Made by a program: the position numbers and the translations under genes. 64,000 bases of DNA from UBA1189 sp045594245 (lineage in GTDB: Bacteria; Bacteroidota; Bacteroidia; Bacteroidales; Bacteroidaceae). Numbering within the stretch: position 1 is the stretch's first letter; the number at the start of each line of letters is the position of its first letter. Below, in pieces: positions 34,405 through 43,742 of the stretch. The notes beneath the pieces are model-generated. The model had not been told where the DNA came from and made no database searches. It saw nothing but the letters and a program-made list of their open reading frames with translations. The stretch is taken from contig JAZNYG010000064.1 in NCBI GenBank assembly GCA_045594245.1, forward strand, positions 59,906-123,905. Direction: 5' to 3'.

Positions 34405-36102
34405 ATGAGTGTACACAAGACGACCCCCGACTTTATAATAGAGGTTAGTTGGGAGGTGTGCAATAAGGTAGGCGGCATCTACACCGTGCTCTCAACCAGA
34501 GCGAAGACAATTTTGACGAAGACAGATGCCCAATTGATGTTTATAGGTCCCGACCTTTGGAAAGAAACGGCGAACCCGCTGTTCAAAGAAGATAAACGCT
34601 TGATGGCCGGATGGCGCAAGAAAGCAACCGAAGAAGGCCTCAATATACGTATAGGACGGTGGATGATTCCCGGTGAACCGGTAGCCGTACTTGTAGATTT
34701 TACTCCTTATTATAATATAAAGAACGATATCTATGCCGAGGCATGGAATCTCTTTAAGGTAGATTCGCTGCACGCATACGGCGACTACGATGAGGCGAGC
34801 ATGTTCTCATACGCAGCAGCCAAGGTGGCCGAGAGCTACTACCGCAACGAGATTGTAAAGAAAGCTAAGACCAGCCAGGCAGACAATAATTGTCAATTGC
34901 CCAAGGTAATCTACCAGGCACACGAGTGGATGACAGGTCTCGGTGCCCTCTTCCTCAAGCATTGGATTCCCTCTATCGCTACGATATTTACAACCCATGC
35001 TACATCGATAGGCCGCTCTATCGCCGGCAACATGAAGCCCCTTTACGACTATATGAAGGGCTACAATGGCGACCAGATGGCCGATGAGCTCAATATGCAG
35101 TCGAAGCACTCGATCGAGAAGCAGGCTGCCCATCGTGTCGATTGCTTCACCACGGTAAGTGAGATTACCGACCGTGAGTGCGCACAGCTGCTTGAGAAGA
35201 AGGCCGATGTCATCACAGTCAATGGTTTCGAGGACGACTTCGTGCCCAAGGGGGCTGCCTTCACAGCCAAGCGCAAGGAGGCCCGCAAGGTGATGCTGAA
35301 CGTAGCCAGCAAGCTGCTCGGTCAGGAGTTTGCCGACGACACCATCATCGTATCTACCGGCGGCCGCTACGAGTTCCGCAACAAGGGAATCGATATCCTG
35401 CTCGAATCGCTCAATCGCCTCGCTCATGAGCCTTCGCTCAATCGCGACGTATTGGCATTCATCAACGTGCCCGCTTGGGTAAAAGGTCCACGTATGGACT
35501 TAGTTGAAAGATTACAGATGAAAGAGGAAAGTAATTGTCAATTGTCAATTGTCAATTGTCCATTAGAAAACCCTGTTATCACCCACGAACTCTACAACAT
35601 GGATGACGACAAGGCCCTCTCAATGATGCGTGCCATCGGGCTCAACAATGCTCCCGAGAGCCGTGTGAAGGTAATCTTCGTGCCTTGCTACCTCAATGGC
35701 GACGACGGTATCTTCAATCTTCCCTACTACGATCTGTTGCCTGGCGACGACTTGGCCGTATACCCCTCTTACTATGAGCCTTGGGGATACACTCCGCTCG
35801 AGAGCGTAGCCTTCCACGTACCCACCATCACCACCGACCTCGCAGGTTTTGGCCTTTGGGCAAATTCACTCAAGGGCGAATACAGCCAATTGGAAGATGG
35901 CGTGAAGGTGATACACCGTACCGATAGCAACTGGGACGAGGCTGCCAACGAAATCAAGAACAGTATCCTTGCCTTTACCAAGATGGACGCCAAGATGGTG
36001 ACACAGCTTCGCCGTCGCGCAGCCGACATCTCCAAGAAGGCGTTGTGGGACAAGTTCGTAAAATATTACCTCGAAGCATACGAGGTAGCATTAAGTAAAT
36101 AA
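34405..36102 (+). CDS. Glycogen synthase, GT3 type
   Basis: A 565-residue eukaryote-like (GT3) glycogen synthase, the form found in Bacteroidota. The substrate-binding start is EVSWEVCNKVGGIYTVLSTRA; EWMTGLGALFLKH, the His-rich THATSIGRSIAG and the acceptor/UDP-glucose block YPSYYEPWGYTPLES follow. It elongates alpha-1,4-glucan from UDP-glucose in the cytoplasm. Residues about 376-388 (SNCQLSIVNCPLE) are encoded by a heptamer array and are not expected in the family. The phosphorylase gene starts 25 bp later, so synthesis and breakdown of glycogen are co-transcribed. Confidence 0.95.
   Translation: MSVHKTTPDFIIEVSWEVCNKVGGIYTVLSTRAKTILTKTDAQLMFIGPDLWKETANPLFKEDKRLMAGWRKKATEEGLNIRIGRWMIPGEPVAVLVDFTPYYNIKNDIYAEAWNLFKVDSLHAYGDYDEASMFSYAAAKVAESYYRNEIVKKAKTSQADNNCQLPKVIYQAHEWMTGLGALFLKHWIPSIATIFTTHATSIGRSIAGNMKPLYDYMKGYNGDQMADELNMQSKHSIEKQAAHRVDCFTTVSEITDRECAQLLEKKADVITVNGFEDDFVPKGAAFTAKRKEARKVMLNVASKLLGQEFADDTIIVSTGGRYEFRNKGIDILLESLNRLAHEPSLNRDVLAFINVPAWVKGPRMDLVERLQMKEESNCQLSIVNCPLENPVITHELYNMDDDKALSMMRAIGLNNAPESRVKVIFVPCYLNGDDGIFNLPYYDLLPGDDLAVYPSYYEPWGYTPLESVAFHVPTITTDLAGFGLWANSLKGEYSQLEDGVKVIHRTDSNWDEAANEIKNSILAFTKMDAKMVTQLRRRAADISKKALWDKFVKYYLEAYEVALSK
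35533..35560 (+). repeat. AATTGTC heptamer array inside the glycogen synthase gene
   Basis: Four perfect tandem units of AATTGTC, in a reading frame that gives NCQLSIVNC. A single further copy-like stretch, AATTGTCAATTG, lies at 34889-34900 in the same gene. Adding or losing one unit would shift the frame. Confidence 0.95.
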
Positions 36103-36127
36103 TAACTTATTAACCATTATAACTCAT

Positions 36128-38680
36128 ATGAAGATTAAAGTTAGTAATGCAAATTCACCCGCATGGAAAGAGGTGAACGTAAAGTCGCACATCCCCGCTG
36201 AGCTTGCTTGCTTGAGCGAGATGGCGCGCAACATCTGGTGGTCTTGGACTCCCGAGGCCCGCGACATGTTCAAGAGCTTGAACCCTACTCTCTGGAAAGA
36301 GTGCGGACAAAACCCCGTGCTGCTGCTTGAGCGTCTCAGCTACGAGACATTGGAAGAACTGGCTAAGGACGAAGCTGTACTTGCACGCATCAACAAGGTG
36401 TACAAGCAGTTCCGTGCATATATGGACGTTAAGCCCAACGCAGAGCGCCCCTCAGTGGCTTACTTCTGCATGGAGTATGGTCTCACACACGTGCTGCGCA
36501 TCTACTCAGGTGGTCTGGGCGTGCTCGCCGGTGACTACTTGAAGGAGGCTTCTGACTCTAACGTCGACATGTGCGCTATCGGCTTCCTCTATCGCTATGG
36601 CTACTTCACACAGAGCCTCTCTATCGATGGTCAGCAGATTGCCAACTACGAGGCTTCAAACTTCGCCAACCTCCCCTTGGAGCGCGTGATGGACGAGAAC
36701 GGCAAGCCCCTCGTGGTAGCTGTCCCCTACATCAACTATCAGGTATATGCATACGTATGGAAGGTACAGGTAGGTCGTGTACCCTTGTACCTCCTCGACA
36801 CCGACAACGAGCTCAACTCTGAGTTCGACCGTCCTATCACCTTCCAGCTCTATGGTGGTGACTGGGAAAACCGCCTCAAGCAGGAGATCCTGCTCGGTAT
36901 CGGCGGTATGCTCACCCTCAAGGCTATGGGTATCACCAAGGATGTATACCACTGCAACGAGGGTCACGCTGCACTCTGCAACCTCTATCGCTTGACCGAC
37001 TATGTAAAGCAGGGTCTCAGCTTCAACCAGGCTATGGAGCTCGTTCGCGCTTCAGGTCTCTACACCGTACACACTCCCGTACCTGCCGGTCACGACTACT
37101 TCGACGAGGGCCTCTTCGGCAAGTACATGAGCGGCTATGCACAGCAGCTCGGCATCAGCTGGGATGAGCTCATGGATATGGGTCGCATCAATCCCGGTGA
37201 CAAGGGCGAGCGTTTCTGCATGTCAACCTTCGCTTGCAACACCTGTCAGGAGGTCAACGGCGTAAGCTGGCTCCACGGCAAGGTATCACAGGATATGTTC
37301 TCTGGCATCTGGAAGGGCTACTATCCCGAGGAGAACCACGTAGGTTACGTAACCAACGGCGTACACTTCCCCACATGGGTAGCTTCAGAGTGGAAGAACC
37401 TCTACACCAAGGTATTCGACAAGACATTCCTTAGCGACCAGTCAAACGAAAAGATTTGGGAGGCTATCTACAACGTATCTGACGAGACCATCTGGGAGAC
37501 CCGTCAGGGCTTGAAGAACAAGCTCATCGCATACATCCGCGAGGAGTTCCGCAGCAGCTGGTTGAAGAACCAGGGCGATCCCTCACGTGTAGTATCACTG
37601 ATGCAGAAGATCAACCCCAACGCGTTGCTCATCGGTTTCGGACGTCGTTTCGCTACCTACAAGCGTGCACACTTGCTCTTCACCGACCTCGACCGCTTGG
37701 CCAAGATCGTCAACAACCCCGACTACCCCGTACAGTTCCTCTTCACCGGTAAGGCTCACCCCCACGATGGTGCTGGTCAGGGTCTTATCAAGAAGATTAT
37801 CGAGATTTCACGTCGTCCCGAGTTCCTCGGCAAGATTATCTTCCTCGAGAACTACGACATGCAGCTCGCCCGTCGTCTCGTATCAGGCGTAGACATCTGG
37901 TTGAACACACCTACCCGTCCTCTCGAGGCATCAGGTACATCAGGTGAGAAGGCTTTGATGAACGGTGTTGTAAACTTCTCTGTACTCGACGGTTGGTGGC
38001 TCGAGGGCTATCGTCCCGGTGCAGGTTGGGCACTCACTGAGAAGCGCACCTACCAGAACCAGGATTATCAGGATCAGCTCGACGCTGCTACCATCTACAG
38101 CATCCTCGAGAACGAGATCGTACCTCTCTACTACAACAAGAACGCCAAGGGCTACTCTGAGGGTTGGATTCAGGTAGTGAAGAACTCAATCGCACAGATT
38201 GCACCTCACTACACCATGAAGCGTCAGCTCGATGACTACTACACCAAGTTCTACAACAAGCTCGGCAGCCGCTTCGCTGCACTCTCGGCCAACGACAATG
38301 CCAAGGCTAAGGAGATCGCCGCTTGGAAGGAGACAGTAGCTGAGCGTTGGGATTCTATCGAGATAGTATCAGCTACCAACGTAGCCGATATGGAGGTTGT
38401 CAGCGGTGACGATGTGAAGCTCACCGTAGTACTCGACGAGAAGGGTCTCGACGATGCAGTAGGCATAGAGGTAGTAACTATCGAAACCGACATCGAAGGC
38501 AAGGAGCACATCCACACCATCGACACCATGAACCTCGTTAAGCGTGAGAACAACATCCACACCTTCGAGGGCACACATGAGGTGAACAATTCCGGTACCT
38601 TCAAGGTTGCCTATCGTATGTATCCCAAGAATGTAGACCTGCCTCACCGTCAGGACTTCTGCTACGTTCGTTGGTTCTAA
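36128..38680 (+). CDS. glgP: Alpha-glucan (glycogen) phosphorylase, GT35
   Basis: An 850-residue phosphorylase releasing glucose-1-phosphate from glycogen or maltodextrin. It starts with the DUF3417-like region of bacterial alpha-glucan phosphorylases (MARNIWWSW). The block VAYFCMEYGL...YSGGLGVLAGDYLK, the EGHAAL motif and the PLP-lysine site EASGTSGEKALMNG are intact. The C-terminal 90 residues form a beta domain. Codon use is highly biased (frequent CTC, CGC, GGT), indicating strong expression. Co-transcribed with glycogen synthase. Confidence 0.96.
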   Translation: MKIKVSNANSPAWKEVNVKSHIPAELACLSEMARNIWWSWTPEARDMFKSLNPTLWKECGQNPVLLLERLSYETLEELAKDEAVLARINKVYKQFRAYMDVKPNAERPSVAYFCMEYGLTHVLRIYSGGLGVLAGDYLKEASDSNVDMCAIGFLYRYGYFTQSLSIDGQQIANYEASNFANLPLERVMDENGKPLVVAVPYINYQVYAYVWKVQVGRVPLYLLDTDNELNSEFDRPITFQLYGGDWENRLKQEILLGIGGMLTLKAMGITKDVYHCNEGHAALCNLYRLTDYVKQGLSFNQAMELVRASGLYTVHTPVPAGHDYFDEGLFGKYMSGYAQQLGISWDELMDMGRINPGDKGERFCMSTFACNTCQEVNGVSWLHGKVSQDMFSGIWKGYYPEENHVGYVTNGVHFPTWVASEWKNLYTKVFDKTFLSDQSNEKIWEAIYNVSDETIWETRQGLKNKLIAYIREEFRSSWLKNQGDPSRVVSLMQKINPNALLIGFGRRFATYKRAHLLFTDLDRLAKIVNNPDYPVQFLFTGKAHPHDGAGQGLIKKIIEISRRPEFLGKIIFLENYDMQLARRLVSGVDIWLNTPTRPLEASGTSGEKALMNGVVNFSVLDGWWLEGYRPGAGWALTEKRTYQNQDYQDQLDAATIYSILENEIVPLYYNKNAKGYSEGWIQVVKNSIAQIAPHYTMKRQLDDYYTKFYNKLGSRFAALSANDNAKAKEIAAWKETVAERWDSIEIVSATNVADMEVVSGDDVKLTVVLDEKGLDDAVGIEVVTIETDIEGKEHIHTIDTMNLVKRENNIHTFEGTHEVNNSGTFKVAYRMYPKNVDLPHRQDFCYVRWF

Positions 38681-38702
38681 TCGGGACACACCCCGTATAT
38701 GA

Positions 38703-38738
38703 AAGAAGGGCTCATGACTTGTGTCATGGGCCCTTCTT
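38703..38738 (+). terminator. Terminator of the glycogen operon
   Basis: AAGAAGGGCTCATGAC (38703-38718) pairs with GTCATGGGCCCTTCTT (38723-38738) across a TTGT loop, one mismatch, followed by a T-rich stretch. Confidence 0.8.
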
Positions 38739-38812
38739 AGTCTTTATACCGCATGTACCTAGGAGTACGCGTATCGATGGTTTAGCGTAACTGCTTGTAT
38801 ATATGAGATATG

Positions 38813-39820
38813 TCAGTCTGTTGCGTGATGCGATTCATCATCCTGTTTAAGTACTGGCCGTATGCAGAACATCCTATCTATGGTTTCTTCTCGAGGCAGG
38901 ATGGTTATCGTACAAATGTAATCACCGTCAGTTGTCTTCTCATCACCATATGAGTACACGAGGGCGCTGCCTCCTTGAAGCCAAATACCCATTTCCTCTT
39001 CAGCTCTTTCCGGTTTGGGAAACCTTAGTGAACCATTTTCATTACCCATGATGACATAATCTGCTCCGCTTGAAGACTTTCGGGTTATACTATGACAGTT
39101 TTCAATCAGTTTCATGGCCTGTTCTACTGTTGGTATAGTGTAATCCAAACCATAATATATTCTACCAAGATCCAATTCCGTCATAGGGAATAGCTTGTTG
39201 TCGTCAACGTTTGTGTAAGCCCACGAGGCTCCTCCCATGATACCCAAATCCAGTGCAGTGTATGATGTGCCATATATGCAGTCTATCTCATACAACTTCT
39301 CGTTCTGGCGGTTGTCCATAGGGGCTAGGACGAGACGCCATTGTCCTTTATTGATGTCCACCTCTTGCCAATCGTCAACAGAGGCATCAAAGAATGTGAT
39401 GTGGCTGATTCCTAAAATGTTATCCTTGAGAAATCGACATTCATAGATATCCTCTCCTCCAAAATTAGTACTTCCATATATCAATGGTTTACTGAATCTC
39501 ATCAATCCGGTTTCTTCATCATAGGTATATGTCGTAGTTCTCCAGCCTCCGCTCGGGAATACGAATGTAATGGAATTGTCCTTGAATATAACATCAGTTA
39601 CAGCCGATTCGTCGTATTCTTCACCTTCAACCAGGGTTACATGGAAATCACCCATCTCTTGATATCCCCTGGGAATCACAAATCCAGCAGTTCCCCAATA
39701 AGTGTTTTCAAGGATTTCTTTCACCTGCGCCTCTGTGGGGTTTGTAGTACCCTCAGTATCTAAGAGCCCAGAACATGCCGTAAGCGTTACGGCAAATAGA
39801 ATAATAAAAAGATTTTTCAT
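38813..39820 (-). CDS. FISUMP-like lipoprotein of unknown function
   Basis: About 335 residues beginning MKNLFIILFAVTLTACSG (lipobox LTAC); start at ATG 39820. The N-terminal half is beta-rich and unrecognised (TYTYDEETGLMRFSKPLIYG resembles small lipocalin-like domains). The C-terminal third, PTVEQAMKLIENCHS...YVIMGNENGSLRFPKP, matches the pattern of the FISUMP fold (PTxEE...L...C, then a G-x-x-G-x-x-I/L-x-x-P strand). Probably on the outer membrane. It opens the accessory segment and stands alone. Confidence 0.65.
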   Translation of the reverse strand: MKNLFIILFAVTLTACSGLLDTEGTTNPTEAQVKEILENTYWGTAGFVIPRGYQEMGDFHVTLVEGEEYDESAVTDVIFKDNSITFVFPSGGWRTTTYTYDEETGLMRFSKPLIYGSTNFGGEDIYECRFLKDNILGISHITFFDASVDDWQEVDINKGQWRLVLAPMDNRQNEKLYEIDCIYGTSYTALDLGIMGGASWAYTNVDDNKLFPMTELDLGRIYYGLDYTIPTVEQAMKLIENCHSITRKSSSGADYVIMGNENGSLRFPKPERAEEEMGIWLQGGSALVYSYGDEKTTDGDYICTITILPREETIDRMFCIRPVLKQDDESHHATD

Positions 39821-40176
39821 AACCATTAGTATTAGATTCAGCAAAGTTATATGATTTTTAGATCTCATGTAGCAAAATTATATAAATTATTCACATCGTG
39901 CGCATTATTTCATATAATTTATTTTCTAACTCTAATGTCTATCGCTTATGTTGATGGTGATGTTGCTAGTGGTTTGTTCCAGTATGCACATGTCTCTGTC
40001 GTTTTAGTTCCTATTGCACAGATACTGATTCTTTTCAATGAAGTTAAATCTTAGTGGACGATTCTTTGAAATAATTGATGTGAGTGTATGGCAATTCGGA
40101 AATATTTCATACCTTTGCAACGATGATATGGCCCAAGGCCGTATAGTCGAGACATTTTGGGACTTACAGAAGGTTC
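39821..40176. other. Gene-poor spacer with repeat copy A
   Basis: 356 bp. A 67-codon open frame (39851-40054) has a hydrophobic stretch but no recognisable relatives and I do not call it. The right third is repeat copy A of the promoter-bearing element described next, which ends about 15 bp before the broken M16 peptidase. Confidence 0.5.
40062..40160 (+). repeat. Dispersed promoter-bearing element, copy A
   Basis: About 100 bp, starting TTCTTTGAAATAATTG and ending GTCGAGACATTTTGG, with ACCTTTGCAACGATGATATGG in the middle. Close copy B is at 46261-46360, a shorter copy C at 43696-43742, and a core-only copy D at 40725-40760. The middle contains a -7 type box, so each copy may carry an active promoter pointing right. 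Confidence 0.75.
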
Positions 40177-40710
40177 TTGCAGGTGGAAACGCCCGATGCA
40201 ACGGTATTGCTCATGTACAGCGGCAAGGTTAAGTATAATCTCAAGAACAATCTTTTAATGGATATAACTTCCCAAATCCTAAATACGATCTATATCGAAG
40301 AGATACGTGAGAAAGAGGGTGGCACTTATGGTGTTGTCACCAATGGAGAAATCAGCAATGTACCTAATGATAGAGCAAGCCTTGAGGTCTATTTTAAAAC
40401 AGGTTCTGAAAAGCGAGAGCATTTGACCAATATGGCAATCGACCTGTTGCACCAGTATGCAGAGAAGGGGCCCCGCCAGGAAGATCTGGACAAGGTACGC
40501 GAATACATGCAGAAGAAGTATGTTGAGAATCAAAAGGAAAACGCTTATTGGAGTAATCTTATGCTCAACTATCTTTTGGATGGTTACGATGGCAATAAGG
40601 ATTATATGGATGTACTTAACAGCATTACGGTTGATGACCTCAAGAAATTTCTCAAGAACCTGTTAAAACAAGGCAATGTGATAGAGGTGTCCATGATTGG
40701 AGTGAAGTGA
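40177..40710 (+). pseudogene. C-terminal remnant of an M16 zinc peptidase
   Basis: 177 residues matching only the last domain of PqqL/pitrilysin-like M16 peptidases (normally about 900 residues): ATVLLMYSGKVKYNL, then IYIEEIREKEGGTYGV (the Arg/Tyr substrate-binding block of the C-terminal half) and DLDKVREYMQKKY. The HxxEH zinc site would lie in the missing N-terminal half. The remnant starts right after repeat copy A, so an insertion or deletion at that point removed the rest. It may still be transcribed from the repeat's promoter. Confidence 0.8.
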
Positions 40711-40724
40711 CTCACGTATTCCTG

Positions 40725-40760
40725 GGTAATTCAGATTTTATGATTACTTTTGCGTTGATA
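40725..40760 (+). repeat. Dispersed element, core-only copy D
   Basis: GGTAATTCAGATTTTATGA followed by TTACTTTTGCG closely matches the middle of copy B (46289-46318). It lies just after the M16 remnant and could supply the promoter of the BI-1 gene. Confidence 0.6.
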
Positions 40761-40834
40761 GTAGGATGAAAGAGAATAACTTAATGTGTTGTGTTAAACT
40801 TGAAGAGGATAATAATTAATAATAGTAATAGAAT

Positions 40835-41545
40835 ATGGAAAATTTTGGAACTACGAATCCGACAGCAAAACGCGATGTTACCAATGAGGCTTTTGCTGTA
40901 TTGCTCAAGAACGTGTATGCATGGATGACATTGGCTCTCGGTATTACTGGGATAGCCGCATTGTATGTATCAAACAATCAGATGATATTGACTTATCTGT
41001 TTGAACATGCCGGGTTGATTTTCGGCCTTATGATTGGCGAACTCGTATTGGCAATCATTTTTACAGCTTGCTTCAAACGTATGTCGTTCAATGTGGCCAG
41101 CATCCTGTTTGGCTTGTATGCACTGTTTACTGGCATTTCGTTGGGTATGGTGTTCTTGACATTCACGAGTGAGTCTATTGCCTCTACCTTTTTTGTTACG
41201 GCTGGTACTTTTGGGGCTATGAGCTTGTTTGGCTACTTTACCAAAAGAGATCTTTCCGCATGGGGACGTTATCTCCTGATGGCATTACTAGGTATAATCA
41301 TTGCTTCGGTGGTAAATATCTTTATGAACAGCACAAAGGTTATGTGGATTACCACTTACATCGGAGTCGTTGTTTTCGTGTTGCTCACAGCATACGATAC
41401 ACAGAAAATAAAGAATATGCTTGCTAATAGAGGTGAAGTCAATGAAAGTTCACTGAAACTGGCCCTCTATGGTAGCTTTATGCTTTACCTTGACTTTATC
41501 AACCTATTCTTAAAGCTACTAAAGATTATGGGTAAACGTAAATAA
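40835..41545 (+). CDS. Bax inhibitor-1/YccA family membrane protein
   Basis: 236 residues with seven hydrophobic helices. The family core is present: VYAWMTLALGITGIAALYV at TM1, a middle FYALFTGISLGMVFL-like segment (LFGLYALFTGISLGM), and the C-terminal YDTQKIKNMLANRGE followed by LYGSFMLYLDFINLFLKLLKIMGKRK-type ending. BI-1 proteins are pH-sensitive calcium leak channels in some bacteria. Intact and full length. Confidence 0.93.
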   Translation: MENFGTTNPTAKRDVTNEAFAVLLKNVYAWMTLALGITGIAALYVSNNQMILTYLFEHAGLIFGLMIGELVLAIIFTACFKRMSFNVASILFGLYALFTGISLGMVFLTFTSESIASTFFVTAGTFGAMSLFGYFTKRDLSAWGRYLLMALLGIIIASVVNIFMNSTKVMWITTYIGVVVFVLLTAYDTQKIKNMLANRGEVNESSLKLALYGSFMLYLDFINLFLKLLKIMGKRK

Positions 41546-41560
41546 AATACACTTCAGTAG

Positions 41561-41606
41561 ATTAATAGCAGCAATTCTTCGTGATGAAGAAATTGCTGCT
41601 ATTAAT
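41561..41606. terminator. 20-bp hairpin after the BI-1 gene
   Basis: ATTAATAGCAGCAATTCTTC (41561-41580) and its near-perfect inverse (41586-41606, one extra A) form a long stem with a 5-bp loop. No T-run follows, so termination strength is uncertain; it sits 16 bp after the stop. Confidence 0.6.
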
Positions 41607-41697
41607 AAATAGTGCCATTCGAATGAAAGAGGATAAGAATTACAATTTTCCTCAAGGTTAATTTATATAACCTAGCATATTTCTTTCTCTAAAAAAT

Positions 41698-42210
41698 TTA
41701 CATATAGTCAAGCCATGAGCCTAAAACCTCTTTTCCCGGTTTCTTTTCGGGTGCGGGGATATTGGATAATTTAATATCGACGATATATACAATTGTTGAC
41801 ACATCATAAGAACCATCAGTCATTAAGGTCTTCATAGATGCAGAATCGGGGCAAAAATAAGGTTCACCGAAACCAAAATATTCGTTGGAGCTAAGCAAAG
41901 TATCGCCAGGCATCTTGTACACATACTCCTTGGTAGGGAAGAGTTTATAACCATCCTTCTTTGCACGTTGGACGACTTGATTGGTCTCTTTGTCTATATA
42001 CTCACAGTCGGTAAGCATAGCAACCTCACGTACAGTGTATTTATTTTTGACGATGTAAGTCTTATTATCAATTACCACCTCTTCCATTGTGTGCCAATAT
42101 CTTTTTTCTTCGCTAGGACCACGGTTAGAGTCGTTTTTCGATTGTGCCCACAAAATTGAGTTTGCTGCCAATATCATTAATGATAAAGCAATTAAATTGT
42201 ACTTCTTCAT
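41698..42210 (-). CDS. Secreted protein of unknown function
   Basis: 170 residues with a signal peptide (MKKYNLIALSLMILAANSILWAQ). The mature part has no motif I recognise; it is rich in Tyr and Lys, with VVIDNKTYIVKNKYTVREVAML, two Cys (DCEY, YFCPDS) and a final GSWLDYM. Stand-alone gene on the minus strand between BI-1 and trmN6. Probably periplasmic. Confidence 0.6.
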   Translation of the reverse strand: MKKYNLIALSLMILAANSILWAQSKNDSNRGPSEEKRYWHTMEEVVIDNKTYIVKNKYTVREVAMLTDCEYIDKETNQVVQRAKKDGYKLFPTKEYVYKMPGDTLLSSNEYFGFGEPYFCPDSASMKTLMTDGSYDVSTIVYIVDIKLSNIPAPEKKPGKEVLGSWLDYM

Positions 42211-42317
42211 ACTGTTAGATGTTTAATTAATATTTTATGTTCAGTCAACTAAGTTGCCACCTCAGTAAATGTTGATGCCAATACAGTGAATTATCAACCC
42301 ATTAACCTGTAACCCTA

Positions 42318-43016
42318 TTACCCCAATTTCAAATAAAAGGGTTTGACTAGGTCAATATATTCAGGAGTATAGTTGCGATGGATGTCTTGTATGTAGAGGT
42401 TCTCGGGGGTATGTGCCGTACCCTCACGAGTGAATGCCATGAGTATACGCTTGGGCTTACCCTGCTCGACGGGATAGACGATGGTGCGGCGCGATGCGAA
42501 GAGACCATTGCTGGCTGCGCTGACTATCATGTCGGTAGCGCGGTCATACGGAATCACTACAGAAAGTTCACCATAAGGAGCAAGGAGCCGTGAGGCGCTA
42601 CGGGTAAGTTCGTCAAAGGTGAGCGTATCAGTGTGTCGAGCCATGGTGCGTGCTGCATCGTGACTCTTCAGGGAGTTCTCAAAGTAGGGAGGATTGCAGA
42701 GGAGGGCATCGAAAAGGGTTGACGGGGTATCCATATATCGAGCATCGCAGACTGTCACCTGTATGCGTGAAGCCCATGGTGAGGCGGCTGCATTGGAGGT
42801 TGCTTGTGATACGGCACAAGCATCGAGGTCGATAGCTACAATATGGGCCTGGCTGCGCTGGGCTGCCATAAGGGCTATAAGTCCGGTACCTGTACCTATA
42901 TCAAGAATGTGATGACAATGCGCTACATGGGCCCAGGCACCTAACAGTACCCCATCGGTACCTACCTTCATGGCGCAACGGTCTTGATGGATGGTAAATT
43001 GCTTGAATGTAAACAT
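42318..43016 (-). CDS. trmN6: tRNA1(Val) (adenine(37)-N6)-methyltransferase
   Basis: A 232-residue class I methyltransferase. FKQFTIHQDRCAMKVGTDGVLLGAW is the family start; motif I is ILDIGTGTGLIALMAAQR, and motif IV LLCNPPYFENSLK carries the NPPY active site used by adenine-N6 methylases. Full length. Cytoplasmic tRNA modification. Confidence 0.93.
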   Translation of the reverse strand: MFTFKQFTIHQDRCAMKVGTDGVLLGAWAHVAHCHHILDIGTGTGLIALMAAQRSQAHIVAIDLDACAVSQATSNAAASPWASRIQVTVCDARYMDTPSTLFDALLCNPPYFENSLKSHDAARTMARHTDTLTFDELTRSASRLLAPYGELSVVIPYDRATDMIVSAASNGLFASRRTIVYPVEQGKPKRILMAFTREGTAHTPENLYIQDIHRNYTPEYIDLVKPFYLKLG

Positions 43017-43154
43017 TGCTCGGTTATGTTTTCAGTCATTTCATCGCTTATACGCTTCTGAAATGCAAAAATAACAAAAATTACACATAAGAATCAGTTA
43101 ATTTTCAGATAAAAAGCGTAAATCTGCCCGTTTTTTATAAAAATAGACTGTTAT

Positions 43155-43442
43155 ATGGATAAATTTAGCTACGGACTTGGACTAGGTATTGCACAGCAGC
43201 TGCTCTCTATGGGCGCTGAAGTGAATGTTGATGATTTTGCCCAAGCTATCAAAGATGTATTGGAAGGTAAAGAGACTGCGCTCAGCTTTGCTGAAGCACA
43301 ACAGGTGGTAAACGCACACTTTGCAGAGATGGAGAAACAAGCTCATGCAGCTGCCATTGAGCAGGGTGAGATGTTCTTGAAGATGAACAAGGAGCGGGAA
43401 ATAAATGGTTTCCCCTCCATTTTACATGCCACCCTCCGCTAA
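43155..43442 (+). pseudogene. N-terminal remnant of an FKBP-type peptidyl-prolyl isomerase
   Basis: 95 residues. The first about 80 (MDKFSYGLGLGIAQQLLSMGAEVNVDDFAQAIKDVLE-type, ending QGEMFLKMNKERE) match the N-terminal dimerisation domain of Mip/FkpA-like FKBPs. The catalytic FKBP domain is missing: from residue 82 the frame runs into the intergenic repeat R1 (43396-43468) and stops. The junction is therefore exact, and repeat insertion or repeat-mediated deletion is the likely cause. Confidence 0.82.
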
Positions 43443-43468
43443 GGAGCAATAAATGTCAGTAAATAAAT
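43396..43468 (+). repeat. Repeat R1, copy 1
   Basis: GGGAAATAAATGGTTTCCC hairpin, then CATTTTACATGCCACCCTCCG and AAGGAG/AATAAA/GTCAGTAAATAAA. Nearly the same sequence follows the ATPase gene (45921-45993). Shorter relatives (GCCAyCCTCCG core) lie after two more genes, at 44389-44430 and 47283-47330. Confidence 0.8.
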
Positions 43469-43470
43469 GA

Positions 43471-43524
43471 ACTAATGGTAGATGACGCGTACAATAATCC
43501 ATGTGCGTTAGTGTCTGCCATTTA
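43471..43524. repeat. Repeat R2, copy 1 (decayed)
   Basis: ACTAATGGTAGATGACGCGTACAATAATCCATGTGCG-type sequence; the internal GCGTAC-ATAATCCATGTGCG is shared with copy 2 (47353-47404), while its outer palindromic arms have diverged. Confidence 0.7.
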
Positions 43525-43695
43525 GTTTTCGTTCCCCGGATTTGCACTCCGAGGGGGATGAGGTGGAATTTGCAATCCCTTAATTATTGTGGGGCAGAGA
43601 ACCTGATACTCGTTAACAGCGGATATGCTATCGCTGTGACGGAAGTGGCTAAAATCAAAAATCTAACTGATTTGTTGTTTTTTTCGCTCACCTTG

Positions 43696-43742
43696 CTGTA
43701 TCTTTGCGACGATGATATTGCTACAAGGGAGTGTCGTTAAAA
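43696..43742 (+). repeat. Dispersed element, copy C
   Basis: TATCTTTGCGACGATGATATTG then CTACAAGGGAGTGTCGTTAA align with the second half of copies A and B. Its TATCTTTG is a perfect -7 box about 55 bp before the next ORF. Confidence 0.65.

Noticed and set aside
35533..35560. Short tandem repeats considered as a CRISPR or origin iteron array
   Set aside because: Seven-base units without spacers, inside an enzyme gene; no replication genes nearby.
39851..40054. 67-codon hydrophobic ORF
   Set aside because: No family resemblance, AT-rich, and partly in the region that acts as spacer before repeat copy A; could be a chance frame.
43501..43740. 79-codon ORF
   Set aside because: It is made of decayed REP-like palindromes and the start of element copy C, not a protein.
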